Source: Capitulum mitella (lineage: Eukaryota; Arthropoda; Thecostraca; Pollicipedomorpha; Pollicipedidae). Taken from it: a stretch of DNA of 64,000 nt. Where the stretch lies: contig CP099843.1 of NCBI GenBank assembly GCA_030062745.1, positions 3,349,001 through 3,413,000 of the forward strand, in the 5' to 3' direction. The notes under the pieces are model-generated. The model was not told where the DNA came from. It was given only the letters and a program-made list of their open reading frames with translations, and searched no databases. Below are positions 1-13,539 of this stretch, in pieces; position 1 is the first letter of the stretch, and each line of letters begins with the position of its first letter. A program made the position numbers and the translations under genes.

Positions 1-141
1 TGCCTTTGTTGCGTGGCTGTGCACGAAGTGTGCTGTGTGGCTATACGGTAGCGATGGTGTGGTTAGATGTGCTGAGTTGAAGCGTATGTCTGTAATTGTT
101 GTTTTTTTGCGACTTGGCTGTCTATAAATGGACATGGTTGG

Positions 142-188
142 ATGGTTACACGCCCAATATATATATATAATATTGGGCGTGTAACCAT
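142..188. repeat. perfect inverted repeat, 19-bp arms
   Basis: Arms atggttacacgcccaatat (142-160) and atattgggcgtgtaaccat (170-188) are exact reverse complements around a 9-base atatatata loop. Confidence 0.97.
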
Positions 189-195
189 ACATAAA

Positions 196-228
196 TATGG
201 TTACATATATATTATATATGTAACCATA
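196..228. repeat. perfect inverted repeat, 16-bp arms
   Basis: Arms tatggttacatatata (196-211) and tatatatgtaaccata (213-228) are exact reverse complements with a single-base centre. It shares the GGTTACA core with the palindrome just upstream. Confidence 0.97.
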
Positions 229-244
229 TATAACCATATACATG

Positions 245-307
245 TTAACGGGCATATATATATATATATATCTGATATATATATATATATATGTATATCA
301 GATATAC

Positions 308-381
<74 letters not shown>

Positions 382-400
382 CATATATATACATATATAT
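245..400. repeat. (TA)n microsatellite
   Basis: Long TA runs interrupted by tctga, gtatatcag and atcagacat. Tyr/Ile-alternating open frames here are artefacts. Confidence 0.97.
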
Positions 401-404
401 GTTA

Positions 405-2480
405 GGCGTTAACGGGACCACAGTTATGCTGACCAAGCACACCACAGCACCACCCAGAATAACTCTGCTTAAATTCAGGTCATTGGAAGTTGGAAATGGC
501 TGCCACATAGCCACTACGACATGTCATGTGGGCAAACGACGAAAAAAGCATCCCAAGTTTTCTTTTATGGTTATTTTTTTGTATATCTGGCATAATGCCA
601 TCCACAGACCACGCCCATTTATGGAGGCAGCCAAATGACAAAGCAATAACTACAATACAGTTCAAGTCAGCACATCTAACCACACACCAGCGCTGCTGCG
701 TAGCCTCACAGCACACTTTGTGCACAGCCACGTGGCAAAGGCAATGCATTAGCTCAGGTAGGAGCCCTAACTGCACGCGAACATGAACAGCAGCGTCCCA
801 CGCCTTTCTTGGGAACAGTGCGTCACGTCTGGCAGGCGCCGTCGCTGGCGGAGAAACAGGCTCCCGTGCGTTGCCTTTCTCGGGCCGAGCGGATCAAACG
901 GCGAACATCAGCCGTGATTCGGAGCCTCACGTTCGGAGCAGCAACCAGTCCAGACGCTGATAGACCGCTAGTGAACGTTAAACGACTCTGCTATCTCCGA
1001 GCAGAATTTTGCAGTCATGGGGACCCTTTTTAAATACGCCTGGCCAAAAAATCCAGACTCCGGAATATCAGCCACGTATGACCAAGCACCTTACCGATGT
1101 TACTAGCAAAACAAATCACATTGCCACGTATAAATCAAAACACACTTCTGAGGAAATACAAAAAAGACGAGTGTTGCTAAAAATTATACAGTATTGATCT
1201 AACGACGTTCTAGTACGTTTGTAAGAAAGTGAATCCTTTGACAAAGGGCTAAGAGGTCAAACAGTCAAATTATTCTTATGGTTTCAATGGCTGCACGCTC
1301 CGCACCAGCCAGCCCCTGCCCTCGCAACATGGTGGCAGTCATGCCATCTCCACCCAGATGGACCATAGCCTAGCCACTCAGCCAGGCCGGGCATCGTCGC
1401 ATCGACACCGGCGGCAGATATATGGCGAGTGCCCGTCTCCTCCGACTAACTGGATCAGCTCACAAAGCTATCGTCGGCAGCCGCGGCGAGAGCCTCCATT
1501 GTCGTCGGCGCCGCGGTTGTGTTCGGTCGCCGACGCTCGCGCCGGTTATCTGGCCGCTGTTTGTCCGCCGTCGAAGGATCGGGATGGTGGGCTGGCGACG
1601 TCCCGGTTCGTTGTTTGGGAGAGACAGCAGGAGGAAAAGTGGCAGTACGTTGCTGAAACGGGTTCCCTCTGCAGCAACGTGAGACACTTGCGCTGGTCAA
1701 AGCTGTCGCAGCAAATTGTACCCGCATGCTACGCGCAAGAGAATCGTTTCGCAAGTAGATTTCTCGCCTTAAGATATCGTGGAGACTTTTAGCCCTCCTA
1801 TATCCCTTGCAGTTCAGTTTAAACACATTTCGAATGATCTACCCTGAGCACCTTTTGATGTGAGCCCAGCCCAATTTAATCCATTTTCATATCGTCCAAT
1901 TCAAATTCATGACCGTTTTCAGCATTTCAGTGCCAGTAATCTGGGTGCTGTAAACACCCAACACACCAGCAGCAGTAGCCTGAGTCTCCAACATTTCGCA
2001 GTCGCCTTTTATGCCGGTCTAACTTTGTCCTAAATGACAGCGCGCAGGATGAGGCGGCCATGTCTGCTGCAGCTGAAAGAACTTCCTCCGGAATTGGGCG
2101 ATCGATCAGCCAGATAAGCTCGGAGATGGGATGGCCGAATAACATCTTTACTGCGCACTAAAACAAACTGTGTTTACGGGCTAAAACCTTATCATGCATC
2201 CGTTTGTAAATAGTCAATTTGCTCTCTGAAAACAACGAAAGCGCAAGGAGCGAGAGCAGAATGCAGGATCTTGAAACAGTTTGTATTTCTACCTGTGCAC
2301 CGACAAAGTCCACTTCAGCACTTTCTGTCATTGCCTTCTCCTGCGACAGAATACAGTGGTCGACGAAACTTGATGAAGGTTCAAGAAGATTCAAACTGAT
2401 GCGAAGAACTAGGGGTAAAATAAATCAGTAATGTTACTGTCATGCGTCACTTTTTAATGTGTGCGTTATATATCTGTTTA
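405..2480. other. no supported gene
   Basis: Unique-looking sequence with a small GC-rich patch at 1370-1690 that is open on both strands. Nothing recognisable. Confidence 0.5.
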
Positions 2481-2481
2481 T

Positions 2482-2530
2482 ATGCTTATACTGCAAAAGT
2501 CCCTCATGCTTATACTGCAAAAGTCCCTCA
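2482..2530 (+). repeat. 24-bp perfect direct duplication
   Basis: The 24-base block starting atgcttatactgcaaaag and ending tccctc occurs twice head to tail with no mismatch. Confidence 0.95.
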
Positions 2531-4250
2531 GGTCACAGAAATCTGGATTTTTGCAAGCTAAATTACAAAAACAAAACTGTATCAACAGGACAAAGTTTAG
2601 TTCCAGGACATATATGGACGTAAAGTCAACATAAACGTTTCAGTCCCTCTATACAAGAGGCAGGGTTTAAACACATTTCGAGACCGATATGACATTTTAC
2701 ACCAAAACTTGATGTATACTTTCTCTGGCTGCACATGGTTCTTCGAGGAAGGCTTCCGCATTGCCAACAACCAGGAATTATTCCGTATAATGAGAGCGCT
2801 CTTGGAATGAGTGGCTGGTTCATTTCACCATCACAAACCCATTAGCCATAAATTGCGACCGCCATCTGGGGCATGGTGACGTCACAGTTCGGTCCAAGCA
2901 CCACTGCATCTCACATTTCCAGTACGGAAAATCAGAAGAATTCCTGATTCTCATGATACCGATGGGACAGACCGAAGACCCGTGAACTTTTCCAGTCTGG
3001 GGTAAGTTTTTTTAGCTCCGACAGCATGCAACGGAAAAGCGGAACCGGAGGTGACGCCGATTGGACGATGAAGCCCACTATTGTGATAAGCATCGCCTCC
3101 CTTCTGCTGAAAAAGTCAAGTTAAGGCATCCGTTAGAAGGGCGCGACGTGACCGTATTGGAAGCACTGAGTACATCGTTGTCCCAAGCCTCAGGCCAAAG
3201 TTCAAAGATCACGGCGCAGATGCCCACCAGCGACATGAATCAAAATACGTCGATTAAGCCAGATAAATGCTGAGGCACGTTTCGAGCCCACCCGATTCTC
3301 GGCTCTTGGATGATACATTGCAGGGATATCCCTCAAGATGTCCTTCATCTGCCTTGATTGGACACGGGCTTTCAAAATCGTTGCGAATGAAAGAGCAACG
3401 TCAGTTTTGTTTTTTCCTTGGGCCGCCCGATTTGAGATCAGGCAAACGAGAATGTTGCCCACGTCGAAAATTTAACGGCAAAAACCAGGTACTGATCCGA
3501 AGGCGCCTCGCCCAATGGCTCAACACAAGGTGCAGAATAACTGTACTTCGTAAACTGGGAGGCCAATTAGAAGTACAGCAATTCCTCCAAGGCACAGACT
3601 GTAGGTGGATATTACTGAATGTGGGCCATCCGGTTGGCGAAGCCATTAAGCCCCGCACAATGCAGGTGGTAAAGAGAGAAGGTTTATCGGCTGCTTCTTA
3701 GAACTGCTCCGAACCCTGGCACTAATTAAGTGACCCTCACGGGCGACCAAAGGTCACCAGAGTCTCTGGGGATGCACCAGAAAGCGGCAGTCATGTTCGC
3801 AGGTAATCTGTTTCAAACGAAGCTCGTCCTCACATTTGTCGTTACTTGTGTGCTGAGAACACAGATTATTCGCGGGTCCAGCTGAACTAATCTGGATATC
3901 ACGTCATGCGCAGGAACAATATGCTTCAAAACCAGGTGCTTCAAAATCACGGCTGGTAAGAATAATGAATATTAATTTAACGGATTCTGGCTTTCTGACA
4001 AATCCCAGAATAAAGAATACGCCGGCATTAAAACATTGGATAATTTTGCACGTGTTGAATTAAATTGTTTTTTCGGTCCTGGGGAAGAAAACAAGTTGAT
4101 ATTGTTTCTTCCATACTGAATGAATAGTTTTGGACTTGCTCGAGTTATATTTTAACATTTAGAGCTTTAAGCCGCAGCTTTCATGCCTCGGCATTGGCAG
4201 TGCATCCATTGCAATCATCCTAGGCATAGTCTAGCATTGTCGCAGAACAG
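2531..4250. other. no supported gene
   Basis: Frames of up to 144 codons at 3267-3701 (plus) overlap minus frames. No domain, no splice context. Confidence 0.5.
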
Positions 4251-4511
4251 GAACGTAGCCATGGGGGAGGGCATGGGGGCCATGGCTCCCCTTGAGCCAA
4301 GCAGTCTACACTAGATATGTAGCGATTTTGCACGAGTACAGAACAATGATCGTATATATGTTGTAAAAACAAATATTATATGTATTCCTGTACGTTAATT
4401 ATGAGGAAAGTTACGTAAAATTGGTGCTCTTGCCTACAAACTTCGTCATATGACAGTGGTATACGACAAAATTTGACATTGCCCCCCCCCAGGAAAATTT
4501 TGGCTACGTGC
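4251..4511 (-). mobile_element. MITE-like element, ACGTAGCCA-end family, copy 1
   Basis: Left end gaacgtagccatggggg and right end ttttggctacgtgc are inverted. Its reverse complement aligns along its length with 43351-43620: cctgggggggggcaatgtca, then gtcatatgacgaa, atatctagtgtaga, and gcttggctca, with a G/C-run near each end. No open reading frame. Confidence 0.75.
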
Positions 4512-6490
4512 TTGCCCCAAAATCAAACTAAGACGATGACGATAACATGAGAAATGACGAAAATGTGTGAGGAGAGAAACAAGTTTCTTACTGTTGCCTG
4601 TTGCAATTATCAATAAAGACGTTATTAAACGTATCTTTGCAATAGAGAGCTAAACAGATGTACGTGATTTACACATATCTGCTTGCATTCGGCGTAGTGA
4701 CGACAAACTATGTCATATTGAGGCGGTATGGTAAAGTCTTAATCTGTTGGCAAATACACTTCAGTCCATGTCGTCCATGAGTGCGACTCGTAATTCCCAG
4801 ACTACTCAAAGACACAAAACCAACTTCGGTCGTTGTTCTTGGACTTGGTGAGCGAGGCCACCCTGCTGTCGCAACGAGTGCCGACTCTGAACTCAGGCAG
4901 AGCCGCTCCCGCCATCACAGTGTTATCCCAACGTCAGGGCTGAGGAGCCGACTCCGAGCTCAGATCGGATTTCAAGCAGAGATATGCGGCCGCGTCGGAG
5001 CAGTCGGGAGTAAAGCGTGGAGACGGTGGGACACGTGTGAGCCTGGCGGGCGAAGGAGTGCAGAGACGCAGCCGGACAAGGCGGATGTCTTCCTTGCCAC
5101 ATCAAATTGACCTCAGGAAGGCAGCCGCCACCAAGAAAGCCTGACGAGCCGAAAAACGTGATCCCACGGTCTTTAGTTTGAAGCCGACGGAGAAACCAGA
5201 AGACTGTGGAGTCTGATGAAGTTTCGCACGTGACCTTGCCACAGCGCACGTACGCAGGACCAGAAGAAAGTCTTGTTCCGACACATTTTCAAACTCTGGG
5301 AAGCGAAAAGTTTCGCCGCAAGGCACGAGGCGGACGGGTGATTTACGCGTTGTGATGACGGCGATTTAAACTTAGATTCATTTTTGAAAAGAAGACCAGC
5401 GCCATATTGCTGGTATCGTACCCACGTACGGCCACGAAACAGAGGAACGTTTCATGTCTGCAAAACACCTTTGTATCCATGGGCGAAGTCATTCGAACAT
5501 ATCGAACACACGTGCACCAGGGTTGCTCGCCTGTGCTGAATTTAACCGGTCTGTTTGCTTGTGTTGGGACAGGGAATTTTATTCATGAAATCAAAGACGT
5601 CGTTGCACCATTACCCATTGCATAGACGGACACGGGAGCCTCGATTTTGTATTGATGGTTATGGCTATATTTGTTCGTGGCATTTGCCCATGAACGTCAC
5701 GGGCCGTGTTCTCGCCCGCTTTATCCCTAGCATGACGGGAAACGACCGTTAGCTGTCCCGGTAAACAACTCCATTAAGCGTTTAACAGTGAACTGCTTCA
5801 TCCACTCCATGGCACATCTTCCGAGCACGAAGCTATAATCCCGCGACGACCAACGAAGAAGAAAAAACGGACGTTTTCGGACGATCACGATGCTCTGGAA
5901 TTTCTGGAGTGCGCAAAGAGTTATCAGAAGGTTCAAATCATGCGTCCCGTGCTCCTGTATTCGGCAGCTGGTATTACAATGAGGAATACGTAAAAGTCAG
6001 TCTGTGATTCTCCGTCTTGTGAGAAACTTGTGAACATGGCAGGTTCAGTTTCAGCTTTAGAGGAATTCGGTTCATTCTCCGTCAGGCAAGCCGCCGTTAC
6101 CTGCTGGGCCATGCAGCAGGGGTAGACACACAGAGAAAGCTGATTTCCCTGTGTTTTATGTTCAAAACGCAAGGTCAGGTCTTCGCATGAACAATGGTTT
6201 CAAAATATGTCTATCGTTAAATCCTGTTTTCTTTGGTACACGGCTGCTGTCATTCACTTTTTCTTGCAAAATGTTGTGGCTTTTTGCATATGACAGCACC
6301 GATTAACAGCCATCCTGGTCTGCGCACCGAAACAGACAACTGCGGCAAGGTGAACCCGCCTACCAGCTGTCACATGGCAACGGCCTTTATCTCTGTCTGT
6401 ATTTAATTATGTTTTTCTATATTCATATGTATATATTTGTATATATACATATATGTCTTTAATAACAATTTATAACGATTTGTAATAATG
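4512..6490. other. no supported gene
   Basis: Frames of about 110 codons around 4781-5249 on both strands are unrecognised. Confidence 0.5.
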
Positions 6491-6506
6491 TCGATATATA
6501 TATACA

Positions 6507-6568
<62 letters not shown>
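6491..6568. repeat. (TA)n microsatellite
   Basis: Nearly pure TA run, preceded by TA/TG-rich sequence from about 6417. Confidence 0.97.
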
Positions 6569-6570
<2 letters not shown>

Positions 6571-9510
6571 AGGTCCTTATCTAAAGTTCTGGCAAGGAAA
6601 TCGTTTACCCTGTTCACATGGGTAGGTAAAATCCAGATGGACCGTGAGGTCGGCTCAGAGTTGCGTCCATTGTCCCGTGTGAACGCAGTTCAAGTTAGTT
6701 GGTTAGTTAGTTAGTAATAGCTATATTAACAGTTCACATCATAATAATAGTTAATCATTAATAGCACCGTCTTCTTCTCATGTCTTCCTACGTCTACAAC
6801 CGCCGCACAGACCTCACCGCTCCCCAACTATCATCTCCGAAGTGACGGCAATTCCGCGTCCAGTTGTCGCAAAAGCGCAATTTATACTCATAATCCGCTC
6901 CTCGAGTCGAATTTCCCCGGTTCGGACTACCGAATCAATCCGACGTAAGCCTCATTCGCTCATATGAAAGCACTTCAGCGAGAGCTCCACAGTCGCATTA
7001 TCCATTCCCGTTGGAATTCGATTTACTCTCAGCTGCCTAGGTAAACGGGGCATTTGTTTTCTCGTGGATAGTACGCCAATAGGGATTGAGCAGAAACTTG
7101 GGTTTCGCAACCAAAAACATAACGCATTGCCCTCGTATGACAGGCACGCAGATCATCGACGCACAAAGCCACGTGGTCGCGCGCGCGACTGGTCAAGACT
7201 AAATTGACCTAGCTGAAGGTCACCGGGCCACGGTGTTCGGACGAGTAACGTTTCGCCACCCAATGAATCAATGTAGTTATGTTTGCAGGTGGCATTGGAG
7301 CCATAGTGGAAGACATTTTGGTTCATCTTGCCTTACCGGATAGCCTACGCATTATTTTTTAAATGTCAGCCTCACTGACGTGTGCCATAAACATGTTATA
7401 AAAAGAAATACCAAAGTCGACAATTTGGTTTCTGCTTATTCGCCGGAATGGGGGAGGGGGGGGGCGGAGGTTGTACACTAATTCTCTGCAAACCAAAGAA
7501 GCTAGTGTTTCGCGAAACGATGCCACCTGCGCTGGTCCTAGGTAGCTATTTGGCTAATTTGCCTAGCGCATCAACATCAACATCAGAGTCTGGTGCCAGG
7601 CACGAAAGGCTTTTGTTGATCTAACTGCAGTGCATGAGTGATTGGCTATGTTATTAAGCCCATCAGCACTCTCAACCAAAAAGGAACGGAAACATCTTCT
7701 AAAAAGAACAATGTTAAGATATCACTGTGTTTTGGAAAACGGCTTCAGTGAACGTTTCTGTTAATGGAACATTTACTTTGTTGACCGTGCGTAGAAAAAC
7801 ACAATTTTTGCAAACAATACCCTGTTAACAATGAAGGAACTGTAAAACAATTTCAGTATTTCTTATGTCCTTGGCCAAGAGGGTGGAGTTCTCCTAAGCA
7901 TATAAAATACAACACCAGTGGTGTGCGACCACTTTCCACGTCACAATGCCTATTGCTTTCGGATTCGCCCAATTTTTTCACATGCTTTCAATACTGACGT
8001 TTAAGGTGACTTATTCGGCGAAATAGCATAGAATTAAAAACCATTATACTCGGTCTTCGCGGGTAAACATTGTAGCTTCGCTGGTTGAAGCGATAGCCAG
8101 AATCCGAGTCTGAAACGCTTTACTAACCAGTTTAGTCTACGGAATGTCACTGCCTATACACATCCCACATGGATTGAAAAGCAGTTCCTTTGCCGTAAAT
8201 CCACCGACCAAACATGAATCTGCCAGGACCACTAGTCCAGGACTTGACAAACATTGTGGGTTTTCAACGCCACGTGACCAGCACTGAACATAAACCATAA
8301 AGAGAAAAGATTCTGAGGCGCAGTAGAACGGCGCAAAACATTTTTCGAGCTTTTCTAAGCCCGATATGGTCGGAAGATCAAGATGAATACATTAACATTA
8401 GACATTTCCTGGACGTCTTGGTATGTTACGCATTGATTCAGATGCCATAAAAGACAACTTTGTGCCAGCAACCTGAGACGGCGGACCCCATTTTGTCGTC
8501 CACCACACTCTATCTTACAAAGATTGGCGAGATAGGCAGTCGCCTGCTGAAATTGTGGTGAAAGCTCAAAGAAGTCATACGCGCTTCTTTCAACATGCAA
8601 GTGAGTCATGGATCAACTTGTATCTTCGACGACATATACCACGATGGCGATTTTCCTTCGTCATCAGGGGAAAAGCATTGCCCGTCATAGGGCAAAAGCT
8701 CAGCCGCCGACTCCACCTGGATTTAAACCAGCGACCCCCGGAAACGACTATCCGGCATCATCGTCACTAGGCAGTTTTGACTGCAGCATTCCGCCGCCTA
8801 CTTGTAGTTCAGCCGACACACTGAGATCACAGTACCCATTATATACCCAAACTCATGCCCATTGTTTTGACTAAATTATCAATTCAAGGGAACCAAATTA
8901 CTTCAAAGTCACATTACGAAGTAGTAAGAGCCTTCTCAGTCATCTCGAAAACACAGTGACTACTCATCAGACATAAAAATATACCGTTACCTTGCATTCT
9001 CTTAGACTCACTTGATCCGTCTCAGCACGTTGTCGAGGCAAACAGCAATGCTTCAGATCAACAACGTCGCCAAAAATTTCTGGTCTACAAGAACTTTACG
9101 ACAAGATTTTCAGGCTCGAGTTGAGTTTTGGGGGTCGTAAAATGGCCCGATGTACGGCCCTACGGACCTGGCTTTGCCGCTTGAAACGTCTGTGTCACCA
9201 CGGACTGTCATCGAACTGCTACGCGCCGCCTAGAAATCCCTGGTGACGTCGAGGCATCATTACTGCCACGCCATCGTTACTCTTTTTGCACCAAGGGCGA
9301 ATTCACGTGAGTGAATTTCCGGAGACGTGAGTCTTAGATATGATATCCTGGGCTACCGCGACTAACTACCAGAAGTTGTTAACTAGCACCGAGCCACAAG
9401 AAAAGCTTCACCTAGAATACCAACGAAAGTTTGAACGTAGTCGGTCAGATACTGATTTTGGTAATTCCCAAATGGCATTTTACCGAATGATGCGTTTTCT
9501 GGGCGATTTC
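6569..9510. other. no supported gene; possible decayed tRNA-like segment
   Basis: Mostly AT-rich. Near 8700-8790 on the minus strand tgcctagtgacgatga and gctggtttaaatccagg resemble A- and B-box sequences of a tRNA-derived SINE, but no cloverleaf or acceptor stem forms. Confidence 0.3.
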
Positions 9511-9950
9511 TGCCGCCGGCAGCGTTCGAACATGCGTATGATTTATGACCTCTGCGTTGCTCTTAATTGCCTGGGCCTAGATTAATTCGTAACGTGGTTG
9601 ATCGTTAGTGGACAATTTGATGAGCTAACTGCAACCGCTCAAGTAAAACAAAGGATGTCAGTTCGCATTAATCCCAACATTACATACTCTGGTGTCGTCA
9701 AGCGTAACTAGCCAGCAGTCTCGTCACCGGCAGCGCAGTCACCGGTAACGTACGAACATCCCTATGATTTATGACCTCTGCGCTACTGTTAATTATCTTG
9801 GTCTAGATTGGCTCGCAACGTGGTTAATCGTTAGTGGACACTTTGAAGCGTTAATTGTAACTGATCAGATAAAACAAAGGATGTTATTTATATGAATCGC
9901 AGCATCACAAATTCTGGTGCTGTCAAGATGTAACTAGGCAGCTATCTCGT
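9511..9950 (+). repeat. diverged tandem duplication, period ~226 bp
   Basis: atttatgacctctgcg at 9541 recurs at 9767. It is followed in both by ctgttaatt/ctcttaatt, gtggttRatcgttagtggac, aaaacaaaggatgt and ctggtgYYgtcaag. A short open frame ending at 9585 overlaps the first unit but is not recognisable. Confidence 0.85.
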
Positions 9951-12535
9951 GGTGGAGATCAGCCCACATCCATTGCATTTGTTTGATCAAATGTGGAGAA
10001 AATTTTCCTCCAGAAAAACAACATTACAAAAACGAAAGCTAAAATACAACCTTGGGCCATATGCATGTTTTTTTCTACGACGGTGTTGTAAAAACAAAGC
10101 GGGGTGAGGCCCTGAGAATTATACTGTATATGATTTTCAGCATAAACATAGCACCCCGTACGTGGATGAAACGGCCACCATGGATCGTCTCATGAACTTC
10201 AGCTTTAACTCGCAGCCACCTCGGCATTATTTTCTGATGCATCAGCGATATCGACGTTCCGCCATATTGCAGGCCATTCGCCACGTCTATCGTTTGATTA
10301 ACGAACGCAAAAAGTTGGGCGATTCCTCGACCTCATGTCTCTCCTTCCTCATCGCCACGCTTCCGGCCTTCTTCGGGACGATCCCCCGACGACAAACTTC
10401 CCCCCGTCTCGGGCCTAAATCAATAGTCCGGCAAATTCAACGCCCGGCGAATATATTGGCTGCGCCGCCGTAAAGCTGGGTTATGGTTGGTTAGTGTCCG
10501 GGGAGCGCTCGCAGCCGGCCAGATTGCTCCTCGGCCGGCTCGGCGGCCACATCTGATCGTCAGGCCCCGCGCGGTGCGAACGGGCGGGCCGCGGCCGCCG
10601 CCGTCGGCTCCGACGGTCCGCTCGACGGCGCACCGGCCGAGCTCGAGCTCGACCGCCGCCGGCGCGGCGCCCGTCCGGCCGGCTTATTCAATCTCCAGCC
10701 TCGCTGTTATTGTTGACCACCGCCGCACCGGTCGCGACCCGGCCGGCGGCCGCAGCGCCCGTTCCGCCGACGGCGCCGCCGTGCCGGCGCCGGCGCCGAC
10801 CGCCGGACTGGCCTCGGGCCGATGGCAACAGCCGGCGGTGTGGGAGAACGCGCGAATGGCAGGCGCTCGTGACGGGAATGGCTGTCGACGGCGTCGCGTC
10901 GGCATTGGCCCGGCCCGCGGCGCCGCCGGCCGCCGGGGACCTGGTCCAGAACGGCCGGCCTCAATTCGCGGCGGCCCGCGCCCCGCGGCGCCTCGCCCGG
11001 CTGCCGAGGCGCGCCACCTTGAATACCCGGCCCAGCTGAGCGCATTGGATATGCATGATGCAGATTCCGAGCGCATCATGAAAGATGAATGCAGGGTTTT
11101 GCCGGTATGGTGCCCCGTAGGTATGAGGTATTTTCAAAATGGGACTATTTTTGGACATTGCATCCCGCACTGGATCTAACTCTTGCGACGTCAGGTTTAT
11201 CTGACGTCAATAGCATCTGGTCTTACTGCGTGGCACAACACTGTTCTCGAAGAGCTGAAGAACAAGATCAAGAATCCTGATTGATTGAGCTAATTAGATG
11301 AAGAAAAATATGTCTGCTAGTGATGGATGGCAAACCGATGTTTCAGTCATGGCTTGTCAAAACGTTCAGGGATAATCAATATGGCTACAGTTTTAAATCT
11401 CTAACATATGCATTCCCTCATTTTCTTGTTCAGAAAACTCATAACTGTTAACAATTTTGAGTTCGTAAACACATTACTTCAGCTACGATGATGAATAACA
11501 TTATCGTGCTCTTGAACAAACATGATGAGATCTTTGATTAATCGCAAAGGAATAGAAAGCCCAGCCCAGCCAAGGTTCGAGTCCAAACACAGCGTTCATC
11601 GAAAATAAAAACAATTTTGGTTTTCTGTTGCGACAGATCACAGGACGCTTCGGCGGCAGCGGAAACGTCCGTCTGGTGTGTCACGCTGTTCAAACGGTAG
11701 CCTCAGGTGATATTTTGGTCCCGCTACCTGGGCTCCGGAATTGTTGTGAGCCTAGTGGCCGTACAAATCTACCAGACAGGGTACCGTCAGTGCATTATTA
11801 AACAGCTAATTCGAATTTCTATTTTGAATACAGCAATGCAGCAATAAAATCGAAGCTGTAAGAGAAGATCCTGTATTTGTCAGCTGTCAATGCTGTCCAA
11901 AGATTGAATAAATACCGAAAGTGAAATATTACTGCAATTATTCGATTTGCTAGAAAACTGGCTGTCGACGACAAACGGTGCAGGCCTCACAAGAACACAT
12001 TTCTTGAGAGGCTGACAGCTAAGCAAAGCGGCAGAACCACATGGATCTGAAGCGCATCATGCTTCGAAGTCGTTCCAGACAACGCAGGCGATATAATAAT
12101 CTGTACAGACGTTTCCCGTAAAAACGAATACCATTCCAAGGAGACCAATATCTCTATCGAGAACGATAATTTTATGAATTAAGTCAAAGATAGTGTTCGC
12201 AAGCTCCCGGGCTCTTGGCATGATTGTGAAAAACAGACAGCCTTCTTTACACCGAAAGAAGTTTGGTCTGCACGAACTGCTCGCCTCCAGTACATTCGCA
12301 ACGCCGATCCTTTCAGTAACCAAGTAACCAAGCAGCCACACAGAAAGACGTATAAAAAGAACTCGGAACAGTTACATTCTACTGCACATTTGCAGGCAGG
12401 TAAATCCAGTCATCTGGTCGTCTCGTGTGGATAATGTCAGGGTAGCGTGGGACAGTGGCCGGAACATGACGTCTCTCCCTGCACGTTCGGCGCTGGAAAG
12501 TCTAGCTCGTCCAGCAGGCAACAAAGAAAGCCGGA
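9951..12535. other. no supported gene outside GC island
   Basis: A plus frame at 10162-10473 and minus frame at 12057-12341 are unrecognised. Confidence 0.45.
10430..11045. other. GC-rich island without recognisable gene
   Basis: About 600 bp of very GC- and CpG-rich DNA (ggccgg, gccgcc). Overlapping open frames on both strands, the longest 230 codons, are Ala/Arg/Pro-rich with no domain. It could be an unmethylated island or a 5' exon/promoter of an unseen gene; nothing distinguishes these. Confidence 0.5.
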
Positions 12536-12688
12536 GGCGCAGCCAAGGGGGCCGGGTCCCCCCCCCCCCCTGGGCCCGCAGTTTTTGTGAAGACCATTGC
12601 ACATGGTCTTCCCGGTAGGCGGTTTTCGTATGATTTCAGTTAACCCTGATCTCCGGGGCCCCCTTAAGAAAATCCTGGCTGCGCCCCT
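12536..12688. mobile_element. MITE-like element, GGCGCAGCC-end family, copy 1
   Basis: Begins ggcgcagccaaggggg and ends aatcctggctgcgcc, so the ends are inverted repeats (GGCGCAGCC / GGCTGCGCC). The interior has a C homopolymer, tttttgtgaagaccattg, cacatggtcttcccgg and ggcggttttcgtatgatttc. It aligns end to end with 35043-35207 and 44111-44279. There is no coding capacity. Copy number and size suggest a miniature non-autonomous DNA transposon; no clear target duplication is visible. Confidence 0.7.
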
Positions 12689-13539
12689 GTAGTACGCCAC
12701 GCTGGTGTAACAGTCTTAAAGATAAATATACATGGAAAAACGTGGTAAATAAAATCTCCCGCAGCCCTTGTGGAGGAATTTGTATGCAGGCGAAACCAAA
12801 TGGTCCATTCGAGACGAATTTAACCTGACATTCGTTAACTCCGTTCACATCTTAAAACACAGACTACGTTTTCATACACCATTTCAGATCACGGGGGTAG
12901 GCTTATACCATCGTGATTTCATTCCCACTTACGAGTAATAACTGAACTTGTTTATGAAGAATCAAAATATATAACAGAAACTAGATTGCGCGGAACGACA
13001 TTTTTCATAAATGTGTGGTGTTCTGTCTTTGTTGGTATGTGTGATCGATAACTGCAGTTCATACGCTTTAATATGGAGAGTCAGTATAAAGAACTCAAGG
13101 TGGTGTTGATATGACGTATTTTTGTTTTTCCTTGTTCATGTTGGTGTCTGCAGTTCCGAGGCTGGCTTTGTTTGACTGACGCGTCATTTAGCATTTCGAA
13201 TTTCGTAACTTGTTTTTTATCACTCCTGAAGATAGCCTATGCCCGAAAGTTTCTCCCGGCATAAAGAAGGTTGTCTGTTTTCATAATCATGTCAAGATGT
13301 CTTTCATTAACTTGAGGACGAACGAGGTGTTTGTGAAGAACAGACAACTTACGTGAACGAACTCGCTGGAACTGTAGACGACACGACAAAGCCCCGAAAT
13401 CACATCGAAACCATAACAAAACAACAGCATCCTCCGACCTACAAGACGCCGTACAAGTATCACACACGGCGTGCTGCCAGCCAGTCTGAGGCATGCTTCA
13501 CGGGCGGAGGTCGTAGCAGCCGGTAATCATTGTTCGGAC

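Noticed and set aside
142-405. Tyr/Ile-alternating open frames
   Set aside because: Translation of TA microsatellites; the same applies to frames at 37.6-37.8, 43.1, 45.9, 48.8 and 54.2 kb.
8700-8790. tRNA or tRNA-derived SINE on the minus strand
   Set aside because: Hairpins exist (ctggtttaaatccag) but the anticodon loop is eight bases and the acceptor ends do not pair; kept only as a low-confidence remark.
10487-11179. 230-codon plus frame and several minus frames
   Set aside because: Composition-driven openness on both strands, no domain, no splice evidence.
11560-11600. ggttcgagtcc, an exact tRNA B-box
   Set aside because: No A-box at the right distance, no acceptor or anticodon stem.
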